NCBI GenBank assembly: GCA_900467185.1
Contig: UBPA01000007.1
Location: 124,001-188,000, forward strand
Source of the DNA: Hyphomicrobiales bacterium
GTDB lineage: Bacteria > Pseudomonadota > Alphaproteobacteria > Rhizobiales > Rhizobiaceae
Length of the DNA: 64,000 nt
Direction: 5' to 3'
The position numbers and the translations under genes are program-made. Positions 38,407-47,311 of the stretch are shown here, in pieces. The notes beneath the pieces are model-generated. The model was not told where the DNA came from. It searched no databases and saw only the letters and a program-made list of their open reading frames with translations. Each line of letters starts with the position of its first letter. Positions within the stretch are counted from its first letter, which is position 1.

Positions 38407-39264
38407 ATGCAGAACGTGTCCCAGGAACAGGCCGCAGAGATGATGCCGCTTTCGCAGGTCGAGCGGACGGTGTTCTGGCGCGAGCCGGGCCTGATGGGCA
38501 TGGAATGCCTCAGCGCGACCTTCGTCACCCATGCCTTTGCGCCCCATGCGCATGATACGTTCAGCATCGGAGCCATCGAACACGGCAGCCAGATCGCCAC
38601 GATCCGGGGCAGTCGCGAAGCCTCGGGGCCGGGCGATCTCTATCTGATCAACCCGGGTGAGGTTCACGATGGCGTGCCGGGAAGCGAGGGTTACCGCTAC
38701 AGGATGATCTACCCGGATGCCGCGCTCCTGCGCGAGATTCTAGAGGATGTGACCGGCCGCACGCTGCAGTCGTCACCGGCATTCTCCCGGCAAATCCTGC
38801 ATGACGCCCCTCTCGCCGCAGCCTTTCACCGCGCGCACCGCACACTCGAGATGCGGGTCGGGGCTCTGGAGGCGGACGAGAGCATCTACACGGTTCTCGC
38901 CGCGATCTTCCAGCGTCACGGCAGCCTCATCCTCCAGCCCATCGACACGCAGGAGGCCACCGCCGTTGCGCAAGCGCGCGACTATCTCAGAGAGCATTTT
39001 CGTCACGATGTCAGACTGGTCGAGCTGGCGCGGATTGCGGGCCTCAGCCGTGCACATCTTATCCGCGCTTTCCGGCGGGCCTACCACGTGACGCCGCATG
39101 CCTATCTCACGGACTGCCGCATCCGCGAGGCGCGGCGTCTGCTGCGCCTCGGTGCCGCGCCTTCTGCCGTGGCCTTCGAGTGCGGCTTTGCCGATCAGGC
39201 GCATTTCACGCGGCATTTCAAGGCGCGCACCGGGCTGAGCCCCGGTCAGTTTCGCGCCCGCTGA
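38407..39264 (+). CDS. AraC-family transcriptional regulator
   Basis: A 285-residue regulator with an N-terminal cupin-like sensor (VTHAFAPHAHDTFSIGAIE, LYLINPGEVHDG) and two C-terminal helix-turn-helix units (LVELARIAGLSRAHLIRAFR and ECGFADQAHFTRHFKARTG). This layout is common in AraC proteins placed next to azlCD or LysE-type exporters, and azlCD follow 95 bases downstream, so it probably controls them. The effector is unknown. A long frame open to 36712 upstream is antisense to alr and parDE and is not coding. Confidence 0.88.
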   Translation: MQNVSQEQAAEMMPLSQVERTVFWREPGLMGMECLSATFVTHAFAPHAHDTFSIGAIEHGSQIATIRGSREASGPGDLYLINPGEVHDGVPGSEGYRYRMIYPDAALLREILEDVTGRTLQSSPAFSRQILHDAPLAAAFHRAHRTLEMRVGALEADESIYTVLAAIFQRHGSLILQPIDTQEATAVAQARDYLREHFRHDVRLVELARIAGLSRAHLIRAFRRAYHVTPHAYLTDCRIREARRLLRLGAAPSAVAFECGFADQAHFTRHFKARTGLSPGQFRAR

Positions 39265-39359
39265 CAGGTTTCGCAGAATATCTCGACCGTATCACTTTCG
39301 TTCAAGACCGTCCTCATGCCGGGCCTTAGGACGCTTCCCGAACAATGGAGGCGCGGACG

Positions 39360-40070
39360 ATGGCGAACATGGGCACAGACGATGATGGTGGTTTCCGGGG
39401 TGGCATGCGAACGATCACGCCATTGATCGTCGCCGTGATTCCCATCGGTATGGTGTTCGGGTCTGTTGCCGCAACCAAAGGCCTGTCTCCGTTTGAGGCG
39501 ACGTTGATGAGTGCGCTGGTCTTTGCCGGCGGATCGCAGTTCGTCGCGATGGATATCTGGAGCCATCCGGCATCCTGGAGCGCTGTTGCCACGGCCGCTT
39601 TCCTCGTCAATATTCGTCACGTGCTGATGAGTGCGTCTCTCGGCCGTCAAATGCAGGGAATGTCTCCCGCTGCCCGTTGGATCGCGATCCTTTTTCTCGC
39701 CGACGAGATTTGGGCGATGGCAGAGGCCCGCAGCCGGCGAGCGCCGCTGACGGCACCATGGTTCGCCGGCCTAGTCGCCCCATTCTATGCCGCATGGGTG
39801 CTTTCCACGCTTTGCGGCGCAGCCGCAGGGACGTTTCTCGGCGATCCCAAGGCGATAGGGCTGGATTTCGCATTTCCGGCCGTCTTCATCGTCTTGGTCA
39901 TGGGATTCTGGAAAGATCGGCAGGCGGGCGTTACACTTGCAGCCAGCGCCCTGATGGCCCTGCTCGTGCATCGGTTCGTTCCCGGCGTCTGGTACATTGC
40001 CGCCGGCGCGGGCGCGGGTCTGGCCGTGGCGGCCTGTATAGACGCGGGCGAAGAGGTGGTCGCGTCATGA
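39360..40070 (+). CDS. azlC: AzlC-family branched-chain amino acid exporter, large subunit
   Basis: A 236-residue membrane protein with about seven segments. VAVIPIGMVFGSVAATKGLS and VFAGGSQFVAMDIWSHPASW are the conserved AzlC front part; VNIRHVLMSASLGRQM is also typical. Together with AzlD it exports branched-chain amino acids or analogues such as azaleucine. GGAGG is placed for the ATG at 39360; an ATG at 39345 precedes the ribosome binding site and is less likely. The stop overlaps the azlD start as ATGA. Confidence 0.88.
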   Translation: MANMGTDDDGGFRGGMRTITPLIVAVIPIGMVFGSVAATKGLSPFEATLMSALVFAGGSQFVAMDIWSHPASWSAVATAAFLVNIRHVLMSASLGRQMQGMSPAARWIAILFLADEIWAMAEARSRRAPLTAPWFAGLVAPFYAAWVLSTLCGAAAGTFLGDPKAIGLDFAFPAVFIVLVMGFWKDRQAGVTLAASALMALLVHRFVPGVWYIAAGAGAGLAVAACIDAGEEVVAS

Positions 40071-40399
40071 CGCCGGGATCGGAAAACGTCCTCTTCTTCG
40101 CTGTCAGCTCCGCTACGCTTCTGGCCATCGTCGCGATGGCCGGGGCAACCGCGCTCACACGGCTTGCCGGGCTGGTGCTGATCCGCCATGTCGCGCTCGG
40201 ACCCCGTGTGCGCCGGGCCATGAGCGCCATTCCGCCCGCCGTCCTCATGGCGGTGATCACGCCGACGGCCCTGGCCACGGGGCCTGCGGAAACGGCGGCG
40301 ACCGTTGTCACGGCCCTAGCGGCAACCCGCCTACCGCTGTTGGGCGCGGTCGCGATCGGCGTTTTGTCCGTCGCGATGTTGCGGGCGGCTGGCGTGTAG
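40067..40399 (+). CDS. azlD: AzlD-family exporter, small subunit
   Basis: A 110-residue hydrophobic protein with four segments (SSATLLAIVAMAGATALTRL, AIPPAVLMAVITPTALATG). AzlD is the obligate small partner of AzlC. The start overlaps azlC by four bases (ATGA at 40067-40070), so the subunits are translationally coupled. It ends just before a hairpin shared with the convergent dnaB gene. Confidence 0.85.
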   Translation: MTPGSENVLFFAVSSATLLAIVAMAGATALTRLAGLVLIRHVALGPRVRRAMSAIPPAVLMAVITPTALATGPAETAATVVTALAATRLPLLGAVAIGVLSVAMLRAAGV

Positions 40400-40400
40400 A

Positions 40401-40424
40401 GTGCCGGCACACAGAGGCCGGCAC
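40401..40424. terminator. Hairpin between azlD and dnaB
   Basis: An 8-bp perfect stem GTGCCGGC (40401-40408) with GCCGGCAC (40417-40424) and an 8-base loop sits two bases after the azlD stop and 14 bases from the dnaB stop. The location between convergent genes fits a two-way terminator, though no U-run is present. Confidence 0.5.
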
Positions 40425-40438
40425 GCCGTCCAAGCCGA

Positions 40439-41941
40439 TCAATGCTCTTCGTACTGCGTGAAGGAGGGGTCGGCGAGGTCGGTGAAGCGGGTGTATTCGG
40501 ACTGGAAGGCGAGCTTGACCGTGCCGGTCGGTCCGTGGCGCTGCTTGGCGATGATGACGTCGGCGGTCCCCTTCACCTTTTCGAAGGTCTGTTTCCATTC
40601 CTCGTATTTGGGGTCGAACTCGTCGCGCGGCTCCATGTTCTTCACGTAGTATTCCTCGCGGAACACGAAGAGCACCACGTCGGCGTCCTGCTCGATCGAG
40701 CCGGATTCGCGGAGGTCGGAGAGCTGCGGCCGCTTGTCCTCGCGGCTTTCCACCGCGCGCGACAGCTGCGACAGCGCGATGATCGGCACGTTCAGCTCCT
40801 TGCCGAGCGCCTTCAGGCCCGTCGTGATCTGGGTGATTTCCTGCACGCGGTTCTCGCCGGATTTGCCGGCGCCGGTCATCAGCTGGATATAGTCCACCAC
40901 CAGGCAATCGAGCCCGCGCTGGCGCTTCAGGCGGCGGGCGCGCGCCGACAGCTGGGCGATCGAGATGCCACCGGTCTGGTCGATATAGAGCGGCACCTTC
41001 TGCATCATCTGGGCGCAGGCGACCAGTTTCTCGAAGTCGTGCTCGGTGATTTCGCCGCGGCGGATCTTGGAGGAGGAGACTTCCGTCTGCTCGGAGATGA
41101 TACGCGTGGCCAGCTGTTCGGACGACATTTCGAGCGAGTAGAACCCGACGACGCCGCCGTTCTTGGCCTTGTAGGACCCGTCCGCCTGGATCTCGGGTTC
41201 GTAGGAGGCCGCGATGTTGTAGGCGATGTTGGTGGCGAGCGAGGTCTTGCCCATGCCCGGACGTCCGGCAAGCACGATCAAGTCCGAGCGCTGCAGGCCG
41301 CCCATCTTGCCGTCGAGCGAATGGATGCCTGTGGAGATGCCCGACAGGTGTCCGTCGCGCTCGAAGGCCTGGCCGGCCATGTCGATCGCCAGCGCCACGG
41401 CATCGTTGAACGCCTGGAAGCCGCCATCGTAGCGGCCGGTCTCGGCCAGTTCGAACAGGCGCCGTTCGGCATCCTCGATCTGCCCCTGCGGCGGCATGTC
41501 CAAGGGCGCGTCGAAAGCGATGTTGACCATGTCCTCGCCGATGGTGATCAGCGAGCGGCGCAGCGCGAGATCGTAGATCGCCCGGCCGTAATCCTCGGCA
41601 TTGATGATCGTCACGGCATTGGCGGCGAGCTGCGCGAGATACTGCGAGATCGTCATGTCGCCGACCTTCTGGTCGGGCGCGAGGAAGGTCTTCACCGTCA
41701 CGGGATGGGCGGTCTTGCCCATGCGGATGATGTCGCCGGCGACCTCGTAGATCTTGCGGTGCAGCGGCTCGTGCAGGTGCACCGGCTTCAGGAAGTCCGA
41801 GACGCGGTAGAAAGCGTCGTTGTTGACGAGGATCGCGCCGAGCAGGGCCTGTTCCGCCTCGATATTGCTCGGAGCCTCCCGGTACTGGGGTTCCATCGGC
41901 TGCTGGCTCATGGCCGCAACTCTGCGCGCTGCTTCATTCAT
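40439..41941 (-). CDS. dnaB: Replicative DNA helicase DnaB
   Basis: A hexameric 5'-3' helicase at the replication fork. The N-terminal collar domain (NIEAEQALLGAILVNNDAFY) binds primase, and the RecA-like motor has Walker A GRPGMGKTSLA near 225, FYSLEMSSEQLATR, CLVVDYIQLMTG and the terminal arginine-finger region. The length of 500 residues is normal. GAGAGAAG precedes the ATG. No intein or insertion is seen. Confidence 0.97.
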   Translation of the reverse strand: MNEAARRVAAMSQQPMEPQYREAPSNIEAEQALLGAILVNNDAFYRVSDFLKPVHLHEPLHRKIYEVAGDIIRMGKTAHPVTVKTFLAPDQKVGDMTISQYLAQLAANAVTIINAEDYGRAIYDLALRRSLITIGEDMVNIAFDAPLDMPPQGQIEDAERRLFELAETGRYDGGFQAFNDAVALAIDMAGQAFERDGHLSGISTGIHSLDGKMGGLQRSDLIVLAGRPGMGKTSLATNIAYNIAASYEPEIQADGSYKAKNGGVVGFYSLEMSSEQLATRIISEQTEVSSSKIRRGEITEHDFEKLVACAQMMQKVPLYIDQTGGISIAQLSARARRLKRQRGLDCLVVDYIQLMTGAGKSGENRVQEITQITTGLKALGKELNVPIIALSQLSRAVESREDKRPQLSDLRESGSIEQDADVVLFVFREEYYVKNMEPRDEFDPKYEEWKQTFEKVKGTADVIIAKQRHGPTGTVKLAFQSEYTRFTDLADPSFTQYEEH

Positions 41942-42251
41942 CGTCTTCTCTCGTCTGGCCGCTTGAGGGGCCTGTGATTGGCTGATCGTCGCACCGTGTC
42001 AAGCAATGGGACGGCCTGTTACCGCTCTCCACAGCCGCAGGGTGGCGACAGTGGAAATCGGTCCCGTCTGCGCCATCTCTGCTTGACCGGCCACCGGACA
42101 TCTCACGGCAGCGAATCGTTTCGGCAGGGTACGCCAAACGACGGCGGCAGGAAATGCGGGGAACGGCCAGATGACGGCTTGAAACGGACGGTGCTCTGTA
42201 TTACTTCGACCACACATAGTTAGTGCACTACTATTATGGAAAGAGTAGCAG
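41942..42251. other. Divergent intergenic region dnaB / marR
   Basis: 310 bases without a supported gene. The left part must carry the dnaB promoter, but no clear boxes stand out. The right end is strikingly A/T-rich compared with the rest and contains the marR-side dyad at 42216-42234 and a good -10-like TATTAT at 42232-42237. Confidence 0.6.
42216..42234. promoter_or_regulatory. Candidate MarR operator
   Basis: The perfect 10-base palindrome TAGTGCACTA (42221-42230) is embedded in a near-palindrome ATAGT...CTAT. It lies 22 bases upstream of the MarR start codon and overlaps a -10-like TATTAT. MarR proteins that sit in front of a pump operon usually bind such a dyad and repress it; binding here is inferred. 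Confidence 0.55.
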
Positions 42252-42701
42252 TTGACCGATCTCGCTAACCGCGCCTTGTTCGACGCCCTGCAATCCGTGA
42301 ACCGGAAGCTGCGGGCCGTCTTCGATGCCAAGGTCAAGGAGCGTGGGCTGACGTTGTCGCGGGCGCGCGCCTTGTTCGCGCTGTCGCGCCGCGACGGCCT
42401 CAACCAGCGCGAGCTTGCCGAAGAGCTGGCGATCGAGACCCCGACGATCGTGCGGCTGCTGGATGGCATGGAGGCGCAGGGCTTCATCGAGCGCCGGGTG
42501 GAAAAGTCCGACCGGCGCGCCAAGCAGATCCATATGACGCCGATGGGGCGGGCGCTGGCCGAGGAGATCGAGGTCATCGCCTGCGGCATTCGCGCGGACC
42601 TCCTGTCCGGCGTCAGCCTGAAGGACAAGGAAACCGCGCTCGCGGTGATGACGGCGATGGCGGACAACATGATCCTGATCGGGCGGGAGAGCGCCTCGTG
42701 A
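42252..42701 (+). CDS. MarR-family transcriptional repressor
   Basis: A 149-residue winged-helix regulator. NQRELAEELAIETPTIVRLL is the recognition helix region and RRVEKSDRRAKQIHMTPMG is the wing with the family Asp-Arg pair. The start codon is TTG with GGAAAGAG 6 bases upstream. It is the first gene of a marR-MFS-hlyD operon; its stop overlaps the transporter start as GTGA. It likely represses the operon until a toxic ligand binds. Confidence 0.9.
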   Translation: MTDLANRALFDALQSVNRKLRAVFDAKVKERGLTLSRARALFALSRRDGLNQRELAEELAIETPTIVRLLDGMEAQGFIERRVEKSDRRAKQIHMTPMGRALAEEIEVIACGIRADLLSGVSLKDKETALAVMTAMADNMILIGRESAS

Positions 42702-44362
42702 CCGACACCGCAATGCCCTCGATCGAGAACCGGACCGCATCCGAGCCCGAGATGCCGGCGCCCACACAGCCGGCAACGGTGCCGCAGCCGGCCGTGCATA
42801 TCTCGCGCGGACGCGCCTCGCTCTACATGTTCACATCCGTGCTGATGTTCCTGACACAGGGCCTCGGCATGAACCTTCTGAACGCCAATCTCTACCAGTT
42901 GCAGGGCGCCTTCTCGGCCACCGTCAACGAACTCGCCTGGCTGTCGGCGGCCTATATGGCACCCTATGCCAGCCTGTCGGTGGCGCTCTTCAAGATCCGC
43001 ACGCAATACGGCCTGCGCCGGTTCGCCGAACTCGGCATCCTCTGCTTCGTCTTTGCGGCCTTCGCCAATCTCTTCGTGTCGGACCTGCATTCCGCCCTTA
43101 TCATCCGCTTCGTCAACGGCGTCGCGGCAGCACCTCTCTCCACCATCGGCATTCTCTACATGCTGGAGGCGTTTCCGCCGGCAAAGAAGCTGTCCATGGG
43201 CCTCAGCCTCGCGGTCATGAACACGCTGCTGTCCGCACCGCTCGCCCGCATCATCTCGCCGGCACTGATGGAATATGGCGGCTGGCGCGCGCTCTATACG
43301 TTCGAGGTGGCGCTGGCGCTGATCGCGCTGCCCTTCATCTACCTGCTGCCGGTCACTGCCCCGCCGCGCGCGAAAGTCATCCAGACGCTCGATATCTTCA
43401 GCTACCTCATCCTTGCCGGCGGCTTCGGCTGTCTCGCCATCCTCCTGTCGCTCGGCCGCTTCTACTGGTGGTTCGAGGCGCCCTGGCTCGGCGTGCTCCT
43501 GGCCTGTTCCATCGGTCTCCTCTCGGTCTTCGTCGCCATCGAGATCAACCGGTCCCAGCCGATGCTCGATCTGCGCTGGATCTTCTCCTGGCCGAACATC
43601 CACATGGCCGGCGTCCTGATCCTGTTCCGCACCGTCTCCTCCGAGCAGACGACGACCGTGTCGGGCTTCTACCAGCAGATCGGCCTTTTGAACGACCAGA
43701 CGATGCGGCTCTATGCGATCATCCTCGCAGCCTCCGTCGCAGCCGGCCTGTTCTGCACCTTCCTCATGGTGAAGAAACAGCTCGATCTCGCCCATGTCAT
43801 CGCGCTGCTTCTCATCGGTGCCGGCGCCTGGCTCGACAGCCAGTCGACCAATCTGACCCGGCCCGAGCAGATGTATTTGAGCCAGGCGCTGGTGGCGGCA
43901 GGGGCCGCGATGTTCCTGCCACCGGTGATGACGACGGGCTTCGGCGCAGCACTCGCCAAGGGGCCGATCTACGTCGTCAATTTCATCGTGATCTTCCTCT
44001 TCACCCAGAGCCTCGGCAGCCTGATGGCCTCGGCCGCGCTCGGCACCTTCGTCACCCTTCGCGAGAAATTCCACTCCAACCTGCTGGCCGAACAGATCAT
44101 GCTGTCGGACCCGCTGGTCGCCAACCGCGTGACGCAGCTGGCCGGCTCTTACGGCAAGGTCATCACCGACAAGACGTTGCTGAATGCCGAAGGGCTGCAG
44201 CTTCTGACGCAACAGGTCAGCCGCGAGGCCTATGTGCTCGCCTACAATGATGCCTTCTTCGTCATCTTCATCGGCTGCGCGATCTCGCTGGCCATTCTCA
44301 TCGGTCACCTGATCTGGCGCCGTCTGGTCGCATCTCCCGACCTCGCCGCCGTTGCCGCCTGA
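42698..44362 (+). CDS. MFS drug transporter of the DHA2/EmrB type
   Basis: A 554-residue membrane protein with about fourteen segments. The N-terminal 40 residues are Pro-rich and cytosolic (EPEMPAPTQPATVPQP). The motif-bearing loops are less conserved than in EmrB (AALFKIRTQYGLRRF region, FVNGVAAAPLSTIG). A downstream HlyD-type adaptor shows that it works as an EmrAB-like envelope-spanning pump; no outer-membrane TolC gene is in the window. The GTG start overlaps the marR stop. The substrate is unknown. Confidence 0.88.
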   Translation: MTDTAMPSIENRTASEPEMPAPTQPATVPQPAVHISRGRASLYMFTSVLMFLTQGLGMNLLNANLYQLQGAFSATVNELAWLSAAYMAPYASLSVALFKIRTQYGLRRFAELGILCFVFAAFANLFVSDLHSALIIRFVNGVAAAPLSTIGILYMLEAFPPAKKLSMGLSLAVMNTLLSAPLARIISPALMEYGGWRALYTFEVALALIALPFIYLLPVTAPPRAKVIQTLDIFSYLILAGGFGCLAILLSLGRFYWWFEAPWLGVLLACSIGLLSVFVAIEINRSQPMLDLRWIFSWPNIHMAGVLILFRTVSSEQTTTVSGFYQQIGLLNDQTMRLYAIILAASVAAGLFCTFLMVKKQLDLAHVIALLLIGAGAWLDSQSTNLTRPEQMYLSQALVAAGAAMFLPPVMTTGFGAALAKGPIYVVNFIVIFLFTQSLGSLMASAALGTFVTLREKFHSNLLAEQIMLSDPLVANRVTQLAGSYGKVITDKTLLNAEGLQLLTQQVSREAYVLAYNDAFFVIFIGCAISLAILIGHLIWRRLVASPDLAAVAA

Positions 44363-44405
44363 TCCCGACATTCTTTCATTCAAGCCGTCTTCCACAGAGT
44401 CCGCC

Positions 44406-45473
44406 ATGTCCAAGCTCACACGCTCTCCCGTTACGCTTCTCGTCCTTCTCGCCGGCGCCATCGGTGTCCTTCTGGTGCTCTATGCCTGGCGCTTGCCGCC
44501 CTTCGTGACCTCGGTGGAAACCACCGACAACGCCTATGTCAAAGGCTACGTCACCATCATGAGCCCGCAGGTCGCGGGCTATGTGGTGGAGGTTCCCGTT
44601 CGCGATTATCAGGCGGTGAAGGAGGGCGACGTCCTCGCCCGCATCGACGAGCGCATCTACCGGCAGAAGGTGGCGCAGGCCCGTGCGACGCTTGCCGGGC
44701 AGAAGGCGGCACTCGACAATTCCCGCCAGCAGGAAGCCTCCGCCAAGGCCAGCATCGCCTCCAGCGATGCGCAGGTGCTGGGTGCCAAGGCCGCCTTGCG
44801 CCGGGCGGAGCTGGCCTCCGAGCGCGTGAACCAGCTGGCGGCGCGCAGCGTCGCCTCCACCAGCGAGGTCGAGTCGGCACAGGCGACGTTCGAGCAGGCC
44901 AAGGCGGCGGAGGCGCAGGCGGAGGCCGCGGTCGAGGTCAACCGGCAGGCGCTCGCCACCATCATCGTCAATCGCGGCTCGCTGCAGGCCGCCGTGGCCG
45001 GTGCCGAGGCCGCCGTCGAGCTCGCGGAGATCGATCTCGCCAACACCGCCATCCGCGCCCCCCGCGACGGGCATCTGGGGGAGGTCGGCGTGCGTCTCGG
45101 ACAATATGTGACGGCGGGCACCCAGCTGATGTCGGTGGTGCCGAGCGAGCTTTGGGTGGTCGCCAACTATAAGGAAACTCAGCTCGACGGCATGAAGGTT
45201 GGCCAGCCCGTCACCTTCTCGGTCGATGCGCTGGAGCACCAGAGGCTGACCGGCCACGTGCAGCGCTTCTCGCCGGCCGCCGGCTCCGAGTTCAGCGTCA
45301 TCCGTCCCGACAACGCCACAGGCAACTTTACCAAGATCGCCCAGCGCGTCGGCGTCCGCATCTCCATCGATCCGGGCCAGGCGGCGGCCGAACGGCTCGC
45401 CCCCGGCCTGTCGGTCGTCGTGCGCATCGACAAGTCGCTCGAGCCCGATGCGAAGGTCGCGGACGCCGAGTGA
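44406..45473 (+). CDS. HlyD/EmrA-family membrane fusion protein
   Basis: Periplasmic adaptor of 355 residues, anchored by one N-terminal segment (TLLVLLAGAIGVLLVLYAW). Two half-lipoyl motifs flank a long alpha-helical hairpin: YVTIMSPQVAGYVVEVPV before it and ANTAIRAPRDGHLGEVGV after it; the hairpin (about 85-200) is rich in Ala, Glu and Gln. This is the EmrA type that links an MFS pump to an outer-membrane channel. It starts 43 bases after the pump gene. A strong terminator follows. Confidence 0.9.
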   Translation: MSKLTRSPVTLLVLLAGAIGVLLVLYAWRLPPFVTSVETTDNAYVKGYVTIMSPQVAGYVVEVPVRDYQAVKEGDVLARIDERIYRQKVAQARATLAGQKAALDNSRQQEASAKASIASSDAQVLGAKAALRRAELASERVNQLAARSVASTSEVESAQATFEQAKAAEAQAEAAVEVNRQALATIIVNRGSLQAAVAGAEAAVELAEIDLANTAIRAPRDGHLGEVGVRLGQYVTAGTQLMSVVPSELWVVANYKETQLDGMKVGQPVTFSVDALEHQRLTGHVQRFSPAAGSEFSVIRPDNATGNFTKIAQRVGVRISIDPGQAAAERLAPGLSVVVRIDKSLEPDAKVADAE

Positions 45474-45496
45474 GAGTCTCGGACGGCAGGGCTGAA

Positions 45497-45541
45497 ACGA
45501 CAAAGGCCCCGGAGCGGCGAATGCTCCGGGGCCTTTGTCGT
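45497..45541. terminator. Very strong bidirectional terminator between hlyD and rplI
   Basis: A perfect 19-bp stem (45497-45515 with 45523-45541) encloses a 7-base loop. The stem base has the A-rich/T-rich ends AAAGG and CCTTT, giving a U-rich tail in either direction. It sits 23 bases after the hlyD stop and 17 bases after the rplI stop, on convergent genes. Confidence 0.85.
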
Positions 45542-45558
45542 GATCGATTCGCGAAGGC

Positions 45559-46134
45559 TTATTCTTCGTCGTTGTCGAATTCGGCTTCCGGGTTGAAGAA
45601 GTCTTCCGGACGCAGGGCATCTTCGTCCACGCCGTAGATGGCATCGGCGGAGTTGAGGTTTTCACCCTTTGCCTGACGCTCGGCTTCGTCGGCCGAACGG
45701 GCAACGTTCATCGTGACCGTGATCTCGACTTCGGCATGCAGGTGGATCTTGACCGGGTGCAGGCCGATCGACTTGATCGGGTTGTTCAGGTCGACCTGGT
45801 TACGGCCGACGTTGAAGCCTTCGGCAGCAAGCACTTCGGCAACGTCGCGGGCTGCGACCGAACCGTAGAGCTGGCCGGTTTCGCCAGCGGAGCGGACGAC
45901 GTTGAAGCTCTTGCCGTCGAGCTGTTCGGCAACCGTCTGGGCTTCCGACTTGCGCTCGAGGTTGCGGGCTTCGAGCGTTGCACGCTCGCTTTCGAAACGG
46001 GCCTTGTTGGCAGCGTTGGCACGCAGTGCCTTGCCGAGCGGCAGCAGGTAGTTACGGGCAAAGCCGTCCTTGACCTTGACCGTTTCGCCCATCTGGCCGA
46101 GCTTGGCAACGCGTTCGAGAAGAATGACATCCAT
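45559..46134 (-). CDS. rplI: 50S ribosomal protein bL9
   Basis: A 23S rRNA-binding protein of the large subunit. The N-terminal domain begins [20 protein letters not shown] with [13 protein letters not shown], the standard L9 signature; the long connecting helix follows. At 191 residues it exceeds the roughly 150 of E. coli; the extra C-terminal tail is acidic ([19 protein letters not shown]). AAAGGAC precedes the ATG. It is the last gene of rpsF-rpsR-DUF2232-rplI. Confidence 0.96.
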   Translation of the reverse strand: MDVILLERVAKLGQMGETVKVKDGFARNYLLPLGKALRANAANKARFESERATLEARNLERKSEAQTVAEQLDGKSFNVVRSAGETGQLYGSVAARDVAEVLAAEGFNVGRNQVDLNNPIKSIGLHPVKIHLHAEVEITVTMNVARSADEAERQAKGENLNSADAIYGVDEDALRPEDFFNPEAEFDNDEE

Positions 46135-46169
46135 GGTTTTGTCCTTTCAGGTGTCTGTGTCTGGAATGA

Positions 46170-47156
46170 TTATTCAGGCGTCTTTCCCGTCGGGTTCTCC
46201 CCGGTTTTTTTCCGGGTCGGAGACAGCGCGATCGCTCGGCGTGTATCCATGAGGCCTGACAGGAGGAAGAAGAAGGCGGGAATGGTGAAAAGCAGCACCG
46301 AGAGGTAGCCGAGCCACAGCACCGGAAGCCGCCAGGACTTGCCGCGGGTGCGGAAGTGGAAGACGGCAAAGCCCGAAAGCAGGAAGCCGGCGCCGAAGGT
46401 GCCACAGACGAGGGCGCCGACAGCACCCGCCGCGCCACCGGCGAAGGTCAGCACCAGTCCGCCGAGAAAGGCGAAGATGGCGAAGCGATGCATCCGCAAC
46501 GTCGAGGGGATATCCTCGCGGGGACGCAGGCTGCGGCCGGACATCTGCACGATGCGCGTAGCCGTGTAGTAGGCCGCAAACAGCATCAGCACCCAGAGCG
46601 CGCCCTGTATCATGGGCAGCGCGACGCTGAACACGGCCTTGATCTGCGCGAGAGCGGCGGGATCCGGATTGTAGGTCGGCTCCTGGCTCTTCAGCGCTTC
46701 GATGACGATATCGACCATGCCGGCCGCGGTTTCCGTGCTGTAGCCGAGCACGACGCCGATGATCAGCATGCCCCCGGCAACGAGGCCGGCAAGGTGGGTC
46801 AGGATATCCGAGAGCGGATACCAGGCCATGGCGTCCTCGGGCCCGCCGATCTCGCTTGCCGGCCGGGCCAGGTTTGCCAGGTGCGACAGCCATGCGGCGG
46901 GGATGAGCGTGACGACGAGGATGAGCAGCGCGAAATAGGGGGAGACGGCAATGGCCGCGAGGAACCCGGCCACGACGACGGCGACGATGGCGGCGACATT
47001 GCCCCAGCCGAGCCCGGCGATCAGGATCGGCAGCGCGGAGGCGGCGTAGAGGACGATGGCGAGCGAGGAGGGCGTGGTTGCGCCGAACGACAGGAACGCG
47101 GCGGTAACGCCGGCCAGAATGCCGGTGAGCAACGATGTCCTGTCGATGGCTGTCAC
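46170..47156 (-). CDS. DUF2232 multi-pass membrane protein
   Basis: A 328-residue inner-membrane protein with about eight segments and no catalytic motif I can see. A gene of this family lies between rpsR and rplI in many alphaproteobacteria, and the position is the main basis for the call. Function is unknown. The GTG at 47156 is chosen since AGGACAG lies 8 bases before it; the earlier frame to 47207 has no site. The C-terminus is basic (SPTRKKTGENPTGKTPE). Confidence 0.8.
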   Translation of the reverse strand: MTAIDRTSLLTGILAGVTAAFLSFGATTPSSLAIVLYAASALPILIAGLGWGNVAAIVAVVVAGFLAAIAVSPYFALLILVVTLIPAAWLSHLANLARPASEIGGPEDAMAWYPLSDILTHLAGLVAGGMLIIGVVLGYSTETAAGMVDIVIEALKSQEPTYNPDPAALAQIKAVFSVALPMIQGALWVLMLFAAYYTATRIVQMSGRSLRPREDIPSTLRMHRFAIFAFLGGLVLTFAGGAAGAVGALVCGTFGAGFLLSGFAVFHFRTRGKSWRLPVLWLGYLSVLLFTIPAFFFLLSGLMDTRRAIALSPTRKKTGENPTGKTPE

Positions 47157-47263
47157 GTGTCGCTGTCCTGCTCTTCGGCAGTTAGAGGACGAAGATGTCC
47201 CCAACATGGGTTTTGAGGTTTCGAAAAACGCTCAGGTCCGATCCGCGCCCATCGCGGAAGGGA

Positions 47264-47294
47264 GAAAGCGGCCGATCCGGGATCGGCCGCTTTC
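47264..47294. terminator. Hairpin between rpsR and the DUF2232 gene
   Basis: A 14-bp perfect stem (47264-47277 with 47281-47294) has a 3-base loop. It lies 17 bases after the rpsR stop, inside an otherwise same-strand gene string, so it may terminate most rpsFR transcripts or protect their 3' end while leaving some read-through to DUF2232 and rplI. Confidence 0.65.
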
Positions 47295-47311
47295 GTCAAT
47301 CAAAGCCTGGC

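Noticed and set aside
41999-44461. 820-codon open frame on the minus strand opposite marR and the MFS gene
   Set aside because: Composition is extreme (Asp, Glu, Gly, Arg, Gln), it lacks any motif, and it lies antisense to genes with clear family motifs; a GC-rich shadow frame.
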